Origin: Paracoccus homiensis
GTDB taxonomy: Bacteria > Pseudomonadota > Alphaproteobacteria > Rhodobacterales > Rhodobacteraceae
Direction of reading: 5' to 3'
DNA length: 64,000 nt
Assembly: GCF_900111675.1 (NCBI RefSeq)
Contig: NZ_FOHO01000011.1
Location: 38,136-102,135, forward strand
Made by a program: the position numbers and the translations under genes. Below, piece after piece: positions 62,922-64,000 of the stretch (position 1 is its first letter; the number at the start of each line of letters is the position of its first letter). Below the pieces are notes generated by a model, which worked only from the letters and a program-made list of their open reading frames with translations, was not told the DNA's origin and did no database searches.

Positions 62922-63233
62922 TCATGGACCTCTGATGAGAATGAAGCCGATCCGTGACCCTGAACGCGGATCGTATCTGGTGGTAGCTGCGGCGCGGTCC
63001 CTGCCCTTTTCAGGCTGTCGCCACGAATCCGGATGACCTGTGGCGACAGGATCGAACCAGCCTGTCTTGTGAAAAGATTGTCCGATTCTTCACAATCTGA
63101 CAATGAAATTTTTGCCGTTTTTTTCATTTTTATGCGGCAAGGCACGGATTGATGCCTGTTTGGGCAAAAGCACCCCGACACGCTGCCACCGGGGCAGAAA
63201 ATGTGCCGGGATGCACGGGAAACACGCAGTTTC
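62922..63233. promoter_or_regulatory. Promoter region of the demethylation operon
   Basis: This 312-base gap between the cupin and dehydrogenase genes holds no convincing gene; a 127-codon minus-strand frame overlaps it but looks like chance. It contains a marked AT-rich stretch (63060-63135, with T-runs) and the inverted repeat at 63075-63104. It probably carries the operon promoter. Confidence 0.55.
63075..63104. promoter_or_regulatory. Nested inverted repeats upstream of the demethylation operon
   Basis: AGATTGT (63075-63081) and ACAATCT (63092-63098) are perfect seven-base arms. ATTGTC (63077-63082) and GACAAT (63099-63104) form a second overlapping pair. A dimeric regulator site or two overlapping sites are possible. 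The regulator is not in view. Confidence 0.5.
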
Positions 63234-63587
63234 CTAGTGTTCGCGGATGACGAAATGCTTCGTGGTCGTTTCGATGACCTCCCAGTAGCCGGTAAAGCCA
63301 TTGGGGATCATGAAGGACTGGCCGGCGGTGAATTCACGCCGCTCGCCATCGGTGGCGATCAGGGCACAGCGGCCCTTGATGATGTGGCAGAATTCGTCGC
63401 GATCGGTGAAGGCATGCCATTTGCCGGGCGTCGAGGTCCAGATGCCTGCGATCACCACCCCATCGGGGCTGCGAAACAGCAGGTCGGTCTGATGCTGGGG
63501 ATCCCCCTCGACCACCCTGTCGGGCAGATCGGCCAGGCGGCGCTGACTGCTGTCAAGCGGGTGGTCGGTAAAGGCGATGATCTTCAT
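63234..63587 (-). CDS. Cupin domain protein (DUF861-like)
   Basis: A 117-residue single cupin of the Cupin_3/DUF861 type: FRSPDGVVIAGIWTSTPGKW, then the metal-side motif DRDEFCHIIKGRCALIATDG and FTAGQSFMIPNGFTGYWEVI. The first histidine of the classical HxH is not in place; Glu and His remain in EFCHII. The function is unknown. Proteins like this often sit in amine and amino-acid catabolic clusters. It may be co-transcribed with the ABC permease upstream, 48 bases away. Confidence 0.9.
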   Translation of the reverse strand: MKIIAFTDHPLDSSQRRLADLPDRVVEGDPQHQTDLLFRSPDGVVIAGIWTSTPGKWHAFTDRDEFCHIIKGRCALIATDGERREFTAGQSFMIPNGFTGYWEVIETTTKHFVIREH

Positions 63588-63635
63588 GGTCTGTCCTTTC
63601 TTTCCGGATCGGGCATTGCCCTGTTCCCCCTCATG

Positions 63636-64000
63636 TCAGCTTTGTCCTTTCCATGGGACGAGTTTTTGTTCTGCGAGTCTCATGATGACGTCGATTGCGT
63701 AGCCGATGATTCCGATGAGGATGATGCCCATCAGGACGATGTCGGTCAGCTGGAACTTGGAGGCGGCGATGATCATCATGCCGGCGCCCTTCTGGGCCGC
63801 GACCAGCTCGGCGGCCACCACCGTGCCCCAGCACACCCCCATCGCCACCCGCGCCCCGGTAAAGATCTCGGGCAGCGAATTGGGCAGGATCACGTGCCGC
63901 AGCAATTGCCATTTCGACGCCCCCAGCGAATAGGCCGCGTGCACCTTGGTGATGTTCACCCCCGACACGCCCGCCCGCGCGGCGATGGTCATCACCCACA
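63636..64000 (-). CDS. ABC transporter permease (NitT/TauT family), partial
   Basis: The C-terminal ~120 residues of a binding-protein-dependent permease; the start is beyond the window. The EAA coupling loop is visible (AAYSLGASKWQLLRHVILPN, then SLPEIFTGARVAMGVCWGTV), with the terminal helix GIILIGIIGYAIDVIM and a VPWKGQS tail typical of TauC-like permeases. The substrate could be taurine, another sulfonate or an amine. The nearby demethylation genes suggest an N-methyl amine, but that is open. Confidence 0.88.
   Translation of the reverse strand, partial: WVMTIAARAGVSGVNITKVHAAYSLGASKWQLLRHVILPNSLPEIFTGARVAMGVCWGTVVAAELVAAQKGAGMMIIAASKFQLTDIVLMGIILIGIIGYAIDVIMRLAEQKLVPWKGQS

Noticed and set aside
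62918..63301. A 127-codon minus-strand frame between the cupin and dehydrogenase genes
   Set aside because: It overlaps the cupin gene and an AT-rich promoter region and shows no protein-like features.
1..64000. CRISPR arrays, tRNA or rRNA genes, insertion sequences, riboswitches
   Set aside because: No repeated spacer units, cloverleaf-like sequences, transposase frames or long structured leaders were found on reading; short elements could still be missed by eye.

Overview
The window is 64 kb of GC-rich, tightly packed bacterial chromosome. Start codons often overlap the preceding stop (ATGA), and divergent regulator/target pairs are common. Gene content points to an alphaproteobacterium of the Rhodobacteraceae, most like Paracoccus: a tripartite tricarboxylate transporter, BKACE/carnitine genes, tandem dimethylglycine/sarcosine-type dehydrogenases and OpgG/OpgC. 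That placement is inference from content, not from a search. I see no rRNA, tRNA, CRISPR array, insertion sequence or phage gene.

Layout. 1-3.8 kb: RND efflux pump (permease cut by the window edge, adaptor) with a divergent TetR and a clear operator. 3.8-10.1 kb: Lrp and HxlR regulators, a zinc alcohol dehydrogenase, two flavin quinone-reductase-like proteins, a glutathione transferase and a Kef-type K+/H+ antiporter. 10.1-20.5 kb: a trimethylammonium catabolic locus (acyl-CoA dehydrogenase, ADP-forming CoA ligase, CaiD hydratase, BKACE/CdhC, carnitine dehydrogenase fused to a thioesterase, BCCT transporter, two GlxA-type regulators), best read as gamma-butyrobetaine -> carnitine -> glycine betaine. 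20.5-27.7 kb: TctABC transporter with a CoA ligase and a CoA-acylating aldehyde dehydrogenase under a divergent LacI regulator, probably sulfoacetate use. 27.7-30.8 kb: arsenate resistance by an ArsR-ArsC fusion, GAPDH and ArsJ. 31-38 kb: a TVP38/oxidoreductase fusion followed by a ynjF-ynjB-ynjC-ynjD set and a DUF3047 protein. 38-45.3 kb: oxidoreductase, AhpD-like, GST and PNPOx-FNR genes, each group beside a TetR or LysR regulator with a visible palindromic operator. 46-48.8 kb: a ThDP enzyme plus a class III CoA transferase. 48.8-53.5 kb: OpgG, OpgC, a TTC38-like protein and a YHS protein. 54.5-62.9 kb: one minus-strand operon with two large methylamine dehydrogenases, EtfBA, FolD and PurU. 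The last 0.8 kb holds a cupin and a cut ABC permease.

How the parts fit. The carnitine locus ends in glycine betaine. The right-hand operon is suited to oxidising dimethylglycine and sarcosine, passing electrons to ETF and clearing the one-carbon units as formate. The betaine to dimethylglycine step is not in the window. The two loci lie about 34 kb apart and probably serve one nutritional theme, onium compounds and organosulfonates. The intervening genes are mainly stress and detoxification cassettes.
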